This document shows positions 29,049-37,854 of a DNA stretch of 63,966 bases, one piece after another (the first letter of the stretch is position 1; every line of letters begins with the position of its first letter). The notes below the pieces were generated by a model, which did not search any database, was not told the DNA's origin, and worked only from the letters and a program-made list of their open reading frames with translations. The stretch is from Chitinophagales bacterium (GTDB lineage Bacteria; Bacteroidota; Bacteroidia; Chitinophagales; Chitinophagaceae), in the NCBI GenBank assembly GCA_026931905.1, contig JAIXLB010000025.1:1-63966 (forward strand), given 5' to 3'. Made by a program: the position numbers and the translations under genes.

Positions 29049-29205
29049 ATTTCTTTTGTTTCTTTCCTGTGCTGCAAAACCTTTTAAGCCCTATCTAATA
29101 ATTCAAACCATCAAGTTACTAACGGAAATAGCTGAAACAATAATTCCACAAATACTGTCAATAATTTTTTTGCAGATAATGAAGAAAAATTATAAACTAT
29201 TGTAG
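29029..29205 (+). pseudogene. Truncated partner of the 28857 gene
   Basis: 58 codons. It opens with MDILHPEFLLFLSCAAK, which matches how nucleotidyltransferase-type partner proteins begin, then diverges and stops; the expected glycine-serine nucleotidyltransferase motif is absent. From 29205 to about 29330 there are short frames with internal stops but coding-like composition, and no gene could be assigned. I read the whole stretch as degraded coding sequence. Confidence 0.5.
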
Positions 29206-29334
29206 ATAGTTTGAGTGCAGTATTGGTTTCTATGAAAAGCATAAAGAAAAATTAGGCAGCTTTGCTAAACTTGTTCAATTAGACAATTCCTTTGTACAAC
29301 AATTTTCATGTAAATTTGTAGCAAAGTAAAATGT

Positions 29335-29549
29335 ATGGCAACACTTACAGTTAAAATAAATGAAAGAAGCAACTTGGGCAAAGCTATTGCAGAATTGCTG
29401 CGTTCTTCGGCAAAAGAAAGTAAGGCTGTAGAAATAATAGAAGAACAAGAAAGCCCTTACAATCCTGAATTTGTAAAATGGTATTAAAAGCAGCTAAAAG
29501 CAAACGTAGAACAAGAATAGATCCTAAAAAATTATGGGAAAGTATTTAA
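29335..29549 (+). pseudogene. Frameshifted antitoxin of a YoeB-type pair
   Basis: The first frame runs 29335-29487 (50 codons: MATLTVKINERSNLGKAIAE..., ending PEFVKWY). At 29475-29478, a run of four A, the natural sequence appears to continue one frame over as MVLKAAKSKRRTRIDPKKLW with its stop at 29547-29549. One extra A would rejoin the two into an antitoxin of about 71 residues. A TAAATTTG box at 29311-29318 lies 16 bases before the start. The shift is either true decay or a homopolymer sequencing error. Confidence 0.7.
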
Positions 29550-29813
29550 TTGAATTATCTGATATTGCCATAAAACATTTGAGCCAACATAAAAAATCGG
29601 GAAACGTTGCTACTATCAAGAAAATTGAAACTATAATAGAGGAACTATCTGAACATCCCTACACAGGAACAGGACAACCAGAAGCATTAAAATATCAACT
29701 ACAAGGTTATTGGTCAAGAAGAATAAATCATAAAGACAGAATAATATAGAGTTTACGAAAACATTGTAACAGTAGAAATCATTTCTGCAATAGGTCATTA
29801 CTTTGATAAATAA
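29534..29813 (+). pseudogene. Frameshifted YoeB/Txe-family toxin
   Basis: RelE-fold mRNA interferase that would cut mRNA on the ribosome. The first frame (29534-29749) has 71 codons: KYLIELSDIAIKHLSQHKKS, then HPYTGTGQPEALKYQ, then YWSRRINHKDRII, typical of YoeB. It stops just where YRVYEN is expected; two bases are missing in an AT repeat near 29748, after which frame +1 reads YENIVTVEIISAIGHYFDK to a stop at 29811-29813. Repair would give about 93 residues. It overlaps the antitoxin by 16 bases. Confidence 0.75.
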
Positions 29814-29929
29814 TTTTTCTATCACAGCTTTGCAAAAACTTATCATTTCGCAAAAACAAAATAAACATTATGTGCTTTGTGAAAAACCCTTGTGTACCTT
29901 GTGGTAAAGCAGAAAAAAAATAAAATACA

Positions 29930-31099
29930 ATGCCCACTCAATTATCATCTCAATTTTTATTAAACCCTAATATTACTTTTCTAAACTTTGGTTCGTTTGG
30001 TGCAGCAGTAAAACCTGTGTTTGAAAAGTATCAACAATATCAATTAGAATTAGAACAAGAACCCATACAATTTTTAACAGTTAAGGGCTTACAATACCTA
30101 CAACAATCACGCAAAGCATTGAGTGAATATATACACTGTCATGAAGATGATATTGTGTATGTAACCAATCCATCTTATGCAGTAAATATGGTTGCCAAAA
30201 GCTTTCCTTTAAAAGCAGGTGATGAAATTCTTGCTACTGATATAGAATATGGTGCTTGCGATAAAACATGGAATTTTTATTGTGAAAAAGCAGGGGCAAA
30301 ATATATTCGGCAAAAAATTAATTTTCCACTAACCTCCAAAGATGAATTTGTAGAACAATTTTTTAAAGGGCTAACTGCTAAAACAAAAATGATTTTCATT
30401 AGTCATATTACCAGCACAACAGCATTGCGTTTGCCTGTTGAGGAAATTTGTGCAAAAGCAAAAGAATACGGCTTATTCACTTTTGTTGATGGTGCTCATG
30501 CTCCTGGACAAATACCTTTGAACCTGCAAACATTACAGGCAGATTTTTATACAGGAGCTTGCCACAAATGGATGATGACTGCAAAAGGAAGTTCTTTTTT
30601 GTATGTAAAAAAAGAAGTGCAACATTTGATAGAACCCTTAGTGGTAAGCTGGGGTTATAAAGCCTTGTTTCCATCACACTCACAATTTTTAGATTATCAT
30701 CAAATGCAAGGAACAAGAGATATTTCAGCATTTTTAACTGTACCAACTGCCATACAATTTATGCAGGAAAATAACTGGGAAAATGTTGCTGCAACATGCA
30801 GAGAATTAGTAAAGAAAAATGCTCCTCTTATTTTAAATGTTTTACAGGCAAAACCTCTTTGTGATATTGATGGTAATTTTACAGTACAAATGTATAGCAC
30901 ACCTATAAAAACCAAAGAACCTGAAAAACTAAAATCATTATTGTACGAAAAATATAAAATTGAAATTCCTGTAATGCGGCAGGATGATATAGTATTTTTG
31001 CGTTATTCCGTTCAGGCGTTTAATACACAAAAAGATGTAGATACTTTAGCAAATGCTTTGAAAGATATTATTGCAACTACTAATTTAATTGAATTATAA
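29930..31099 (+). CDS. Class V aminotransferase (isopenicillin-N-epimerase/cysteine-desulfurase-like)
   Basis: 389-residue PLP enzyme. Visible features are LNFGSFGA at the start, ATDIEYGA, SHITSTTALRLPVEEI, the PLP-contacting FVDGAHAPGQIP (Asp), and the Schiff-base Lys in GACHKWMMTAKG (near 212). Members act as epimerases, lyases or desulfurases; the length and the GACHKW motif resemble the isopenicillin N epimerase-like group. No Fe-S assembly genes are adjacent. Followed closely by two genes on the same strand. Confidence 0.85.
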   Translation: MPTQLSSQFLLNPNITFLNFGSFGAAVKPVFEKYQQYQLELEQEPIQFLTVKGLQYLQQSRKALSEYIHCHEDDIVYVTNPSYAVNMVAKSFPLKAGDEILATDIEYGACDKTWNFYCEKAGAKYIRQKINFPLTSKDEFVEQFFKGLTAKTKMIFISHITSTTALRLPVEEICAKAKEYGLFTFVDGAHAPGQIPLNLQTLQADFYTGACHKWMMTAKGSSFLYVKKEVQHLIEPLVVSWGYKALFPSHSQFLDYHQMQGTRDISAFLTVPTAIQFMQENNWENVAATCRELVKKNAPLILNVLQAKPLCDIDGNFTVQMYSTPIKTKEPEKLKSLLYEKYKIEIPVMRQDDIVFLRYSVQAFNTQKDVDTLANALKDIIATTNLIEL

Positions 31100-31110
31100 A
31101 TTCATTGTTT

Positions 31111-31779
31111 ATGCTACAACCATCAACCATACAATTTTTACAAAAGCTCAAAAAAAATAACAATAAAGAATGGTTTGAAAAAAATAGAAGTACTTACGAA
31201 TTGGCAAAAAAAGATTTTATTTTTTTTATAGAAAATGTTATCAACGAACTCAAGAAAAAAGATACTACACTTCAACATCTTGAAGCTAAAAGTTGTATTT
31301 TTAGAATCAATAGAGATGTTCGTTTTAGTAAAAACAAAACACCCTATAAAACAAACTTTGGTGCAAGTATTAGTAAAGGAGGAAAAAAGGTTTCAGAGGC
31401 AGGATATTATTTGCATATTGAACCAGGACAAAGCTTTATAGGTGGTGGATTTTGGATGCCTATGGGCGAAGAATTGAAAAAAATTCGCCAGGAAATTGAT
31501 TATAATTTAGATGAATTTCAAAAAATTATTTCTTCAAAAAAGTTTATACAAGAATTTGGAGGCTTAGAAAAATCTAAAGAATATTTGTTGAGCCGTCCAC
31601 CAAAAGGATATGATATAGACAATCCAGCTATTGAGTATTTAAAATTCAAAAGCTTTATTGTTTCAGCAAAAATTGAAGATGTGGATTTAACAAATAAATC
31701 GTTTCTGAAAAAAGTAGTGAGCAGTTTTGAAACCATGATTCCTTTTATTTATTTTTTGAACAGAGCCATAGAAAACTAA
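31111..31779 (+). CDS. DUF2461 family protein
   Basis: 222 residues. Family signature visible: FLQKLKKNNNKEWFEKNR at the N-terminus, IFRINRDVRFSKNKTPYKTNFGA in the middle, and GGGFWMP. The function of DUF2461 is unknown. The start is set at ATG 31111; an in-frame TTG six bases earlier is less likely. It is eleven bases after the aminotransferase and twelve before the flavin reductase-like gene. Confidence 0.88.
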   Translation: MLQPSTIQFLQKLKKNNNKEWFEKNRSTYELAKKDFIFFIENVINELKKKDTTLQHLEAKSCIFRINRDVRFSKNKTPYKTNFGASISKGGKKVSEAGYYLHIEPGQSFIGGGFWMPMGEELKKIRQEIDYNLDEFQKIISSKKFIQEFGGLEKSKEYLLSRPPKGYDIDNPAIEYLKFKSFIVSAKIEDVDLTNKSFLKKVVSSFETMIPFIYFLNRAIEN

Positions 31780-31791
31780 ATTAATAAAATT

Positions 31792-32682
31792 ATGTTTATA
31801 GATATTCCAGCACTTACATTACCTCAACGTACAGCATGGCTGCAACATGCTATAGCTCCACGTCCTATTTGTTTTGTAAGCACAATAGACAAAGAAGGAA
31901 ATGTAAACCTTAGCCCTTTTTCCTTTTTCAATTTATTTTCCAACAATCCGCCTGTTGTAATTTTTTCTCCTGCACGAAGTGGAAGAGATAATCATTTAAA
32001 AGATACTTTATTAAATGTAAAAGAAGTGCCAGAAATTGTTATAAATATTTGTGATATTGATATGGTGCAACAAGTAAGTCTTAGCAGTTGCGAATATCCA
32101 AAAGGTGTTGATGAATTTATGAAAGCCGGTTTTACAAAAACAAAAGCAAGCATGGTACAACCCCCTATGGTAAAAGAATCTAAAGTGAATTTGGAATGTA
32201 AGGTTTTTGATATAAAAAGTTTAGGAGAAATGGGCGGTGCAGGACAATTAATTTTTGCAGAAGTTTTATGTATGCATGTAAATGAAAATATTTTGAATGA
32301 AGAAAAAACAATGATTGATCAAAAAAAACTGCACCATATAGCAAGGCTTGGAGGAGATTATTATGCAAGCATTACACCAGAAAATTTATTTACTGTTCCA
32401 AAACCAATTAGAGAGTTGGGCATTGGCGTAGATGCTTTGCCTGCAAGCATTAGAAATAGTACAATTCTTACTGGAAATAATTTAGGCATGTTGGCTAATG
32501 TGCAAATTTTACCCTTAGTTGATGCTTCTTTTGAAGATGAAAAGTTAAAAAACATTGTACAATATTTTTCTTCTAACCCTGTAAAAATGGAAAAAGAATT
32601 GCATAAATATGCCCAAGAATTATTGAGTAATAAAAAAGTAAACGAAGCCTGGCAGGTTTTATTAACTGGAGAAAATACTTAA
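31792..32682 (+). CDS. Flavin reductase-like (FMN split-barrel) protein
   Basis: 296 residues. The N-terminal ~200 form a flavin-reductase-like split barrel: APRPICFVSTID, NLSPFSFFNLFSNNPPVV, FSPARSGRDNHLKDT, then VNLECKV and LHHIARLGGDYYASI. The C-terminal ~100 residues are an extra helical part not found in minimal family members. Likely binds FMN; reductase, oxidase or unrelated roles are possible. Last gene of a three-gene plus-strand run. Confidence 0.85.
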   Translation: MFIDIPALTLPQRTAWLQHAIAPRPICFVSTIDKEGNVNLSPFSFFNLFSNNPPVVIFSPARSGRDNHLKDTLLNVKEVPEIVINICDIDMVQQVSLSSCEYPKGVDEFMKAGFTKTKASMVQPPMVKESKVNLECKVFDIKSLGEMGGAGQLIFAEVLCMHVNENILNEEKTMIDQKKLHHIARLGGDYYASITPENLFTVPKPIRELGIGVDALPASIRNSTILTGNNLGMLANVQILPLVDASFEDEKLKNIVQYFSSNPVKMEKELHKYAQELLSNKKVNEAWQVLLTGENT

Positions 32683-32690
32683 CTGCTTTT

Positions 32691-33875
32691 TTACTTTCCT
32701 GCAATATATTTTTTTATGGTTGAGTGATTTACCCACCATAAAACAATTAAAACTACAATGCTTATTAATAAGGTATAGAGTGAAATAAAAGGGCTTAAAA
32801 AAATATTTTGTTGTTGTAATACTTTAAACATTAAAAATTGTAAAACAGAAACCACTATTAATGCAATTACAGTTATAACAATATTAGAAGGGAAAAACTG
32901 CTTCATTAAATAAGCCTTCAGTTGTTGTGGCGATGCACCAAGTGTTATTAATAATTGTATTTCATCTTTACAAGAAGCCACTGTAAGTTGAATAAATAAT
33001 GTAAAAATAAGTAAGGCAAAAAGCAGCATTACAACGCCTGTAATCCAACTAATATTTACAACAACATTTACAATTTGTCTGTATTTACTAAATCGTGTTT
33101 TATCGGCATCTGTTGTTAATCCTTTTTCTTTTAAAAACTTTACTAATGCAGGATTGCCTGGATCTTTGGTTTTAATTACAACTCTGCCAGGGTTGGTAGT
33201 TGTAGCATTGCCAAAGTTTTTATTTGCCCAATCCATAAAACTTTGTGGCACCAATACGCTTGATATTCTATCGCTGAAGCCTACAATTCGTCCAATATAA
33301 CTTTTTATATTTCCATTTACATCGTAAAGATTTACTTTAAAATTCATCATCTTCAAAGATTCTGGAGTTATTTGAGGATAACCTTGCGACATAGAAAATT
33401 GAAAATTATAAATATCCAAAAACATATTTGGAATAATCATAGGAATAAAATTGGCTTCTTCATTCCACTTCCAATCTTTACTACTAACATCTATAAAATC
33501 ATCTTGCACACTTTCAAAAGCTATGTCTGTATAAAAAGGAAAAGATTTTATTAAACTTTCTATAGAGGCTTTAAACCTTCCAGCACTAATAATTCCTACT
33601 GCTTCTATATAAGGTTGTTGTTTTATTTCTTGTAAAGTTTCGTTACTTAAAACAGTAGCATTTACAGTATTATTATTTACCTCTTTATTAATTACTAAAA
33701 AGTTGGCAGTGCTATCAGAGTTATTTTTTCCATATAACAACTGGTTAAAGTTTGCATGAATTTGAATAGCAGATAAAATAAGCAACAAAGCAACAGACAA
33801 ACCCACAAAAGCTAAAACAAACTTTGTTCTACCAGCAGATGTTTTTATTATTTTTTTAAAGAGTGTAAACAGCAT
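32691..33875 (-). CDS. FtsX/MacB-like ABC transporter permease
   Basis: 394 residues with one N-terminal helix (about 18-38), a large external domain (about 40-265), and three C-terminal helices (about 275-300, 325-348, 360-385), the type VII ABC layout shared by FtsX, LolC/E and MacB. The external domain holds a MacB-PCD-like core. Starts ten bases after the stop of the ATPase gene. Likely extracts or signals across the inner membrane rather than classical transport; a LolCDE role would need two permeases, and only one is here. Confidence 0.82.
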   Translation of the reverse strand: MLFTLFKKIIKTSAGRTKFVLAFVGLSVALLLILSAIQIHANFNQLLYGKNNSDSTANFLVINKEVNNNTVNATVLSNETLQEIKQQPYIEAVGIISAGRFKASIESLIKSFPFYTDIAFESVQDDFIDVSSKDWKWNEEANFIPMIIPNMFLDIYNFQFSMSQGYPQITPESLKMMNFKVNLYDVNGNIKSYIGRIVGFSDRISSVLVPQSFMDWANKNFGNATTTNPGRVVIKTKDPGNPALVKFLKEKGLTTDADKTRFSKYRQIVNVVVNISWITGVVMLLFALLIFTLFIQLTVASCKDEIQLLITLGASPQQLKAYLMKQFFPSNIVITVIALIVVSVLQFLMFKVLQQQNIFLSPFISLYTLLISIVVLIVLWWVNHSTIKKYIAGK

Positions 33876-33885
33876 GAGTTTGTTT

Positions 33886-34533
33886 TTACAAGCTTATTTT
33901 TTGGGTATAATTAAAATGAGTATCCTCGTCTAAATCTGTTAATACAAAACCAGCATTTCGTTTTTTACATTCTTCTGCAATTAGGTTTGCTGCAATAGAA
34001 ATATTATTATTGTCTAAATGGCTAAATGGTTCATCCATCAACAATATTTCAAAAGGTTGTACAAGTGCTCTAATAATGCAAATACGTTGTTGTTCGCCAT
34101 AGCTACAAAGCCCTGCACGTTGTTGTAATACATGTGCAACACCTAATTGCTCTGCCATTGATTGTATTACAGAAGATTCGTAATAAGGCTTTTGCAACAC
34201 CCTATTCAATTCAATATTTTCTTGAGCCGTAAGGTTTTGAAATAATCTTAAATCCTGAAATATCACACTCATTTTTTGCTGACGATATTGTGCTAATTTG
34301 TTTTCAGTAATATTTATGCAGTTTTCATTATCCCAAAAAATAGTTCCAGAAAAATCGAAACGAAGTTTGTATAAAATATGAATAAGCGTTGTTTTTCCTG
34401 TGCCACTGGGGGCTTTTATTTTAACCCAATCGTTGCTTGAAAATGTTTGCTCTACATTCCAAACATCAGAGTTTCTCAGTTCTATTTTATCTTTTAATGG
34501 AACAGGAACAACCTTTTGAAGCTTTATTTGCAT
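33886..34533 (-). CDS. ABC transporter ATPase of FtsE/LolD type with atypical motifs
   Basis: 215 residues, partner of the permease at 32691. Walker A is APSGTGKTTL (41-50), the Q-loop is FQDLRLFQN, Walker B is ILLMDEPF (163-170) with the catalytic Glu, and the D-loop is SHLD. The signature is CSYGEQQR (143-150) instead of LSGGQQQR, and the H-switch position reads TDLDED, with no His after the strand GFVLT. So the signature Ser/Gly and the switch His are altered. This suggests slow or special ATPase behaviour. Preceded by a TACTTTCG box at 34552-34559 on the same strand. Confidence 0.8.
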   Translation of the reverse strand: MQIKLQKVVPVPLKDKIELRNSDVWNVEQTFSSNDWVKIKAPSGTGKTTLIHILYKLRFDFSGTIFWDNENCINITENKLAQYRQQKMSVIFQDLRLFQNLTAQENIELNRVLQKPYYESSVIQSMAEQLGVAHVLQQRAGLCSYGEQQRICIIRALVQPFEILLMDEPFSHLDNNNISIAANLIAEECKKRNAGFVLTDLDEDTHFNYTQKISL

Positions 34534-34682
34534 AACAAAAATTATGGTAGCCGAAAGTAATGAATAAAGTATTATTGAAAAAATAGGAGTTTCCCTATTC
34601 TCTCTTCTTCTATCAATCCTAAAATTCTTATTCCCCTTATTTTAAAATAATAATAGTAGCTTTATGTTTCTTTAACAAAACC

Positions 34683-34713
34683 TTTTGATTAAGTGGTATG
34701 ATTTTTACATTTC
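34683..34713 (+). promoter_or_regulatory. Promoter of the response regulator gene
   Basis: TTTTG at 34683-34687, 18 bases, then TACATTTC at 34706-34713. One mismatch from TTTG-N19-TAnnTTTG. Transcription near 34720 gives a leader of about 26 bases. Confidence 0.5.
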
Positions 34714-34745
34714 ATTTATATCTTTAATGCAAATCATTAACAATT

Positions 34746-35441
34746 ATGGAAGAAAGAAAATACAGAATTTTACTTTGTGAAGATGATACAAATCTTGGCA
34801 TGGTACTAAAAAATTATTTAGAACTTAACGATTATGAAGTAGTTCTTGAAAGAGATGGAAGGCTTGGATTAGCTGCATTTCAGCGTGAAAAATTTGATAT
34901 TTGTTTGTTAGATGTAATGATGCCCAACATGGATGGATTTACAGCTGCTGAAGAAATTAGAGATATTGACCCCGATGTTCCTTTATTCTTTTTAAGTGCA
35001 AAAACAATGAAGGAAGATATCATTCAAGGATATAAATTAGGTGCAGATGATTATATAACAAAGCCTTTTGACAGTGAGGTTTTGTTGTTAAAAATTAAAG
35101 CCATTTTAAAACGCAATGAAGAGGAAACCAAAGTAAGCGAAAACATTGAATTTGATTTAGGCTCTTATCATTTTAATCCTAAATTAAGAGAATTAATGCG
35201 TGAAGGAAAAACCCAAACATTATCTCCCAAAGAAAATGATTTATTAAAAATGCTTGCCGAACATAAAAACGATTTGCTGCCACGTGAACGTGCATTAAAG
35301 AAAATTTGGGGTAGCGATACTTACTTTAATGGAAGAAGTATGGATGTATATATAGCCAAATTGCGTAAGTATTTAAAAGAAGACGAGCAAATAGAAATAG
35401 TAAATATTCATGGTAATGGATTTAGATTAGTAGCTCCATAA
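34746..35441 (+). CDS. OmpR-family response regulator (RprY-like)
   Basis: 231 residues. The receiver domain (about 5-120) has the acidic pair EDD, phospho-acceptor Asp in LLDVMMPNMDG (near 56), Thr/Ser in FFLSAKT and Lys in ITKPF. The C-terminal winged helix (about 135-231) has LSPKENDLLKMLAE and a GRSMDVYIAKLRKYL recognition region. It resembles Bacteroides RprY. No histidine kinase is adjacent, so it is an orphan here. A strong hairpin terminator follows. Confidence 0.93.
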   Translation: MEERKYRILLCEDDTNLGMVLKNYLELNDYEVVLERDGRLGLAAFQREKFDICLLDVMMPNMDGFTAAEEIRDIDPDVPLFFLSAKTMKEDIIQGYKLGADDYITKPFDSEVLLLKIKAILKRNEEETKVSENIEFDLGSYHFNPKLRELMREGKTQTLSPKENDLLKMLAEHKNDLLPRERALKKIWGSDTYFNGRSMDVYIAKLRKYLKEDEQIEIVNIHGNGFRLVAP

Positions 35442-35463
35442 TAAATTAAATCGTTTTGAGTGT

Positions 35464-35499
35464 AAAGGCTTGTTGATACAAATTCAATAAGCCTTTTTT
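35464..35499 (+). terminator. Terminator of the response regulator gene
   Basis: Arms 35464-35476 and 35484-35496 form a 13-bp stem with one G-U pair and a seven-base loop; the 3' arm runs into six T in total. A classical terminator 22 bases after the stop. Confidence 0.8.
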
Positions 35500-35565
35500 A
35501 TTGAGTTTAAGAAAATAAAACCTACAACAAACAGCATTTAACATTACTTCTTTTTACGAAAGTTT

Positions 35566-35573
35566 TACATTTG
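35566..35573 (+). promoter_or_regulatory. Candidate -7 box for lptF/G
   Basis: TACATTTG is an exact TAnnTTTG match 41 bases before the GTG start of the permease gene. No clear -33 element. Confidence 0.35.
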
Positions 35574-35614
35574 CATATTGCATTCTAAAATAAAAACAGT
35601 AAAGAAAAATTAAC

Positions 35615-37063
35615 GTGATTAAAAAGTTAGACAAATTAATTTTACGCTCTTTTGTTGCACCTTTTTTTGCCACGTTTTTTATATCGTTGTTTGTTTTGGT
35701 TATGCAGTTTTTTTGGCTGTATATTGATGATTTGGTAGGCAAAGGAATAGATTTGTTTACCATTTTAAAATTAATTACCTACGTTTCTGCAACACTAATT
35801 CCTTTGGCATTGCCTTTAGCCATGTTGTTATCTTCTATCATGACTTTTGGAAATTTGGGCGAAACTTTTGAACTCGTTGCTATAAAATCTTCTGGTATTT
35901 CTTTATCAAGATTTATGCGACCATTATTGATTGTAGCCTTTGCTATTGCAGGTGTTGCTTTTGTTTTTTCAAATAATATTATTCCTGTAGCACAATTAAA
36001 ATTAGCTGCATTAAAATACGATATAATTATTGCCAAACCTGCATTTGATATTAAAGAAGGCGTTTTTTACAATCAAATAAAAGGCTTTAATATTAAAATT
36101 GGTAAAAAAGAAAAAGACGATAGCACCATAAGAAACATTGTAATTTTTGAAAGAAAATATGGTACTCAAGATAATATTATAGCTGCAGATAGTGGCATAA
36201 TGAAAGTAACAGCAGACAAAAAGTTTTTAGAATTTATTTTAAAAGACGGTTGGCGTTATGAAGAAAAAGGGCAGGGTTATGATGGCTTGCGTTCAGATTA
36301 TGTAAGACTTGGATTTAAAGAATACAAAAAGATTTTTGATTTAAGTGCTTTACAAATGAGCGAAACAGCAGATTCAAGTTTTAGGTACGATCCTAAAATG
36401 CTAACCATTCAACAGCTTAATGATGCAATAGATTCTTTTAAAACAGGTAATAAAAAATTATTGGCAAGAGATAATGAAGAAATTGCAACCTCTCTTCCTT
36501 TTACAAAATATGCAAAAGCTACTGTAGCACAACCACCAAAAACGGTAACAAAAATTAACTCCTTTAATCAACTTATTCCAGATAGTATAAAAAGTATTGT
36601 TTACGATAATGCAAACAGCCAACTCAACATTGTAAACAATTTAGCAGCAATAGAAACAAATGATTACACTTTTAAAGACAAATCAATTCGTTTTCATGAA
36701 ATAGAATGGCATAGAAAATTTACACTAAGTGCCGCTTGTATTGTTTTGTTTTTAATTGGTGCTCCTTTGGGTTCAATTATTAGAAAAGGAGGGTTGGGTT
36801 TACCGCTTGTTTTTTCTATTATCTTCTTTATCATTTTTCACTTGTTTAATACTTTTGGAGAAAAATTTGTAAAGGAATCCGTAACTTCATCTTTTACAGG
36901 AATGTGGTTAAGCACCATGATTTTAATTCCTATCGGTTTTTTTCTTACTTACAAAGCCATGAGAGACTCACAATTATTTAATAAAGAATTTTATTACAGA
37001 GCATTTAAAGGGTTTAGAAATTTGATACATAATTTTCGTAAACAAAAAAATAATACTGTATGA
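35615..37063 (+). CDS. LptF/LptG family permease (YjgP/YjgQ)
   Basis: Inner-membrane part of the LPS exporter. 482 residues from a GTG start chosen because KKLDKLILRSFVAPFFATF is the family's N-terminus. Three helices at the N-terminus (to about 120), a periplasmic domain (about 140-370), and three helices at the C-terminus (about 375-460). It is longer than E. coli LptF/G (about 360) because of a larger periplasmic domain. Its stop overlaps the superoxide dismutase start (ATGA), so they are translationally coupled. Confidence 0.92.
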   Translation: MIKKLDKLILRSFVAPFFATFFISLFVLVMQFFWLYIDDLVGKGIDLFTILKLITYVSATLIPLALPLAMLLSSIMTFGNLGETFELVAIKSSGISLSRFMRPLLIVAFAIAGVAFVFSNNIIPVAQLKLAALKYDIIIAKPAFDIKEGVFYNQIKGFNIKIGKKEKDDSTIRNIVIFERKYGTQDNIIAADSGIMKVTADKKFLEFILKDGWRYEEKGQGYDGLRSDYVRLGFKEYKKIFDLSALQMSETADSSFRYDPKMLTIQQLNDAIDSFKTGNKKLLARDNEEIATSLPFTKYAKATVAQPPKTVTKINSFNQLIPDSIKSIVYDNANSQLNIVNNLAAIETNDYTFKDKSIRFHEIEWHRKFTLSAACIVLFLIGAPLGSIIRKGGLGLPLVFSIIFFIIFHLFNTFGEKFVKESVTSSFTGMWLSTMILIPIGFFLTYKAMRDSQLFNKEFYYRAFKGFRNLIHNFRKQKNNTV

Positions 37064-37767
37064 CTAACAAAATAAATCGCAGAAAATTTATTGCAAACTC
37101 TGCAAAAGCTGGAGTTGCATTAACATTAATTCCATCTTTTTTACAGGCAAATGATTCAACCAATGAAATGAATTTTTCGCAACAACCATTGCCTTATCAT
37201 TACAATGCTTTAGAGCCTTACATAGATGCTGCAACAATGGAAATTCATTATACAAAACATGCAGCAGCTTATACTAAAAATTTGAATGAAGCTGTGGCTG
37301 CAGAAGTAAAATCTGCTTTAAGTTTAGAAGATATTTTAAGTAAAGCATCTGGTTTTTCAGCAAAGATGAGAAACAATGCAGGAGGACATTACAATCATGA
37401 ATTGTTTTGGCAAACACTTACACCAACAGCATCATTAAAACCTTCTGGCAAATTGGCTGATGCCTTAAACAATACTTTTGGTTCTTTCGAAAATTTTCAA
37501 ACTGCATTATCACAAGCAGCATTAACTCGTTTTGGTAGTGGTTGGGCTTGGTTAATTGAAAGCAATGGAGTTTTGAAAATAACTTCTACACCCAATCAAG
37601 ACAATCCTTTAATGGATGCTGCAGAAACAAAGGGTTTTCCCCTTTTAGGTATTGATGTTTGGGAGCATGCCTATTATTTAAAATATCAAAACAAAAGAGC
37701 AGAGTATATTAAAAACTGGTGGAATATTATTAACTGGAGTGTTGTAGAAAAAAGATTTAATAAATAA
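37060..37767 (+). CDS. sod: Tat-exported Fe/Mn superoxide dismutase
   Basis: 235 residues. A twin-arginine signal peptide opens the protein (NRRKFI at 6-11, then AKAGVALTLIPSFLQA). The rest is a normal Fe/Mn SOD: LPYHYNALEPYID, His in HYTKHAAAY, GGHYNHELFW with the second His, FGSGWAWL, and the C-terminal metal ligands in DVWEHAYYL. Tat export fits a metalloenzyme folded before secretion, so it should act in the periplasm. Four-base overlap with the LPS permease gene. Confidence 0.92.
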   Translation: MTNKINRRKFIANSAKAGVALTLIPSFLQANDSTNEMNFSQQPLPYHYNALEPYIDAATMEIHYTKHAAAYTKNLNEAVAAEVKSALSLEDILSKASGFSAKMRNNAGGHYNHELFWQTLTPTASLKPSGKLADALNNTFGSFENFQTALSQAALTRFGSGWAWLIESNGVLKITSTPNQDNPLMDAAETKGFPLLGIDVWEHAYYLKYQNKRAEYIKNWWNIINWSVVEKRFNK

Positions 37768-37854
37768 TAAAAGCCTGCGTTTTCGTTTTACAATTTATTC
37801 AAGTACTTCTTACTTCTTTTTCTGCTTTAGCAGGGTATAAATTTTACATTTTTT

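Noticed and set aside
29206..29330. A separate gene between the nucleotidyltransferase relic and the antitoxin
   Set aside because: All frames are interrupted within a few tens of codons and none has a recognisable start or motif; treated as degraded sequence.
37822..37852. Palindrome CTGC-TTTA-GCAG and a TACATTTT box before the Crp/Fnr gene as operator and promoter
   Set aside because: The palindrome is only four bases per arm, and the box has a mismatch and lies two bases from the ATG. Too weak to list as a feature.
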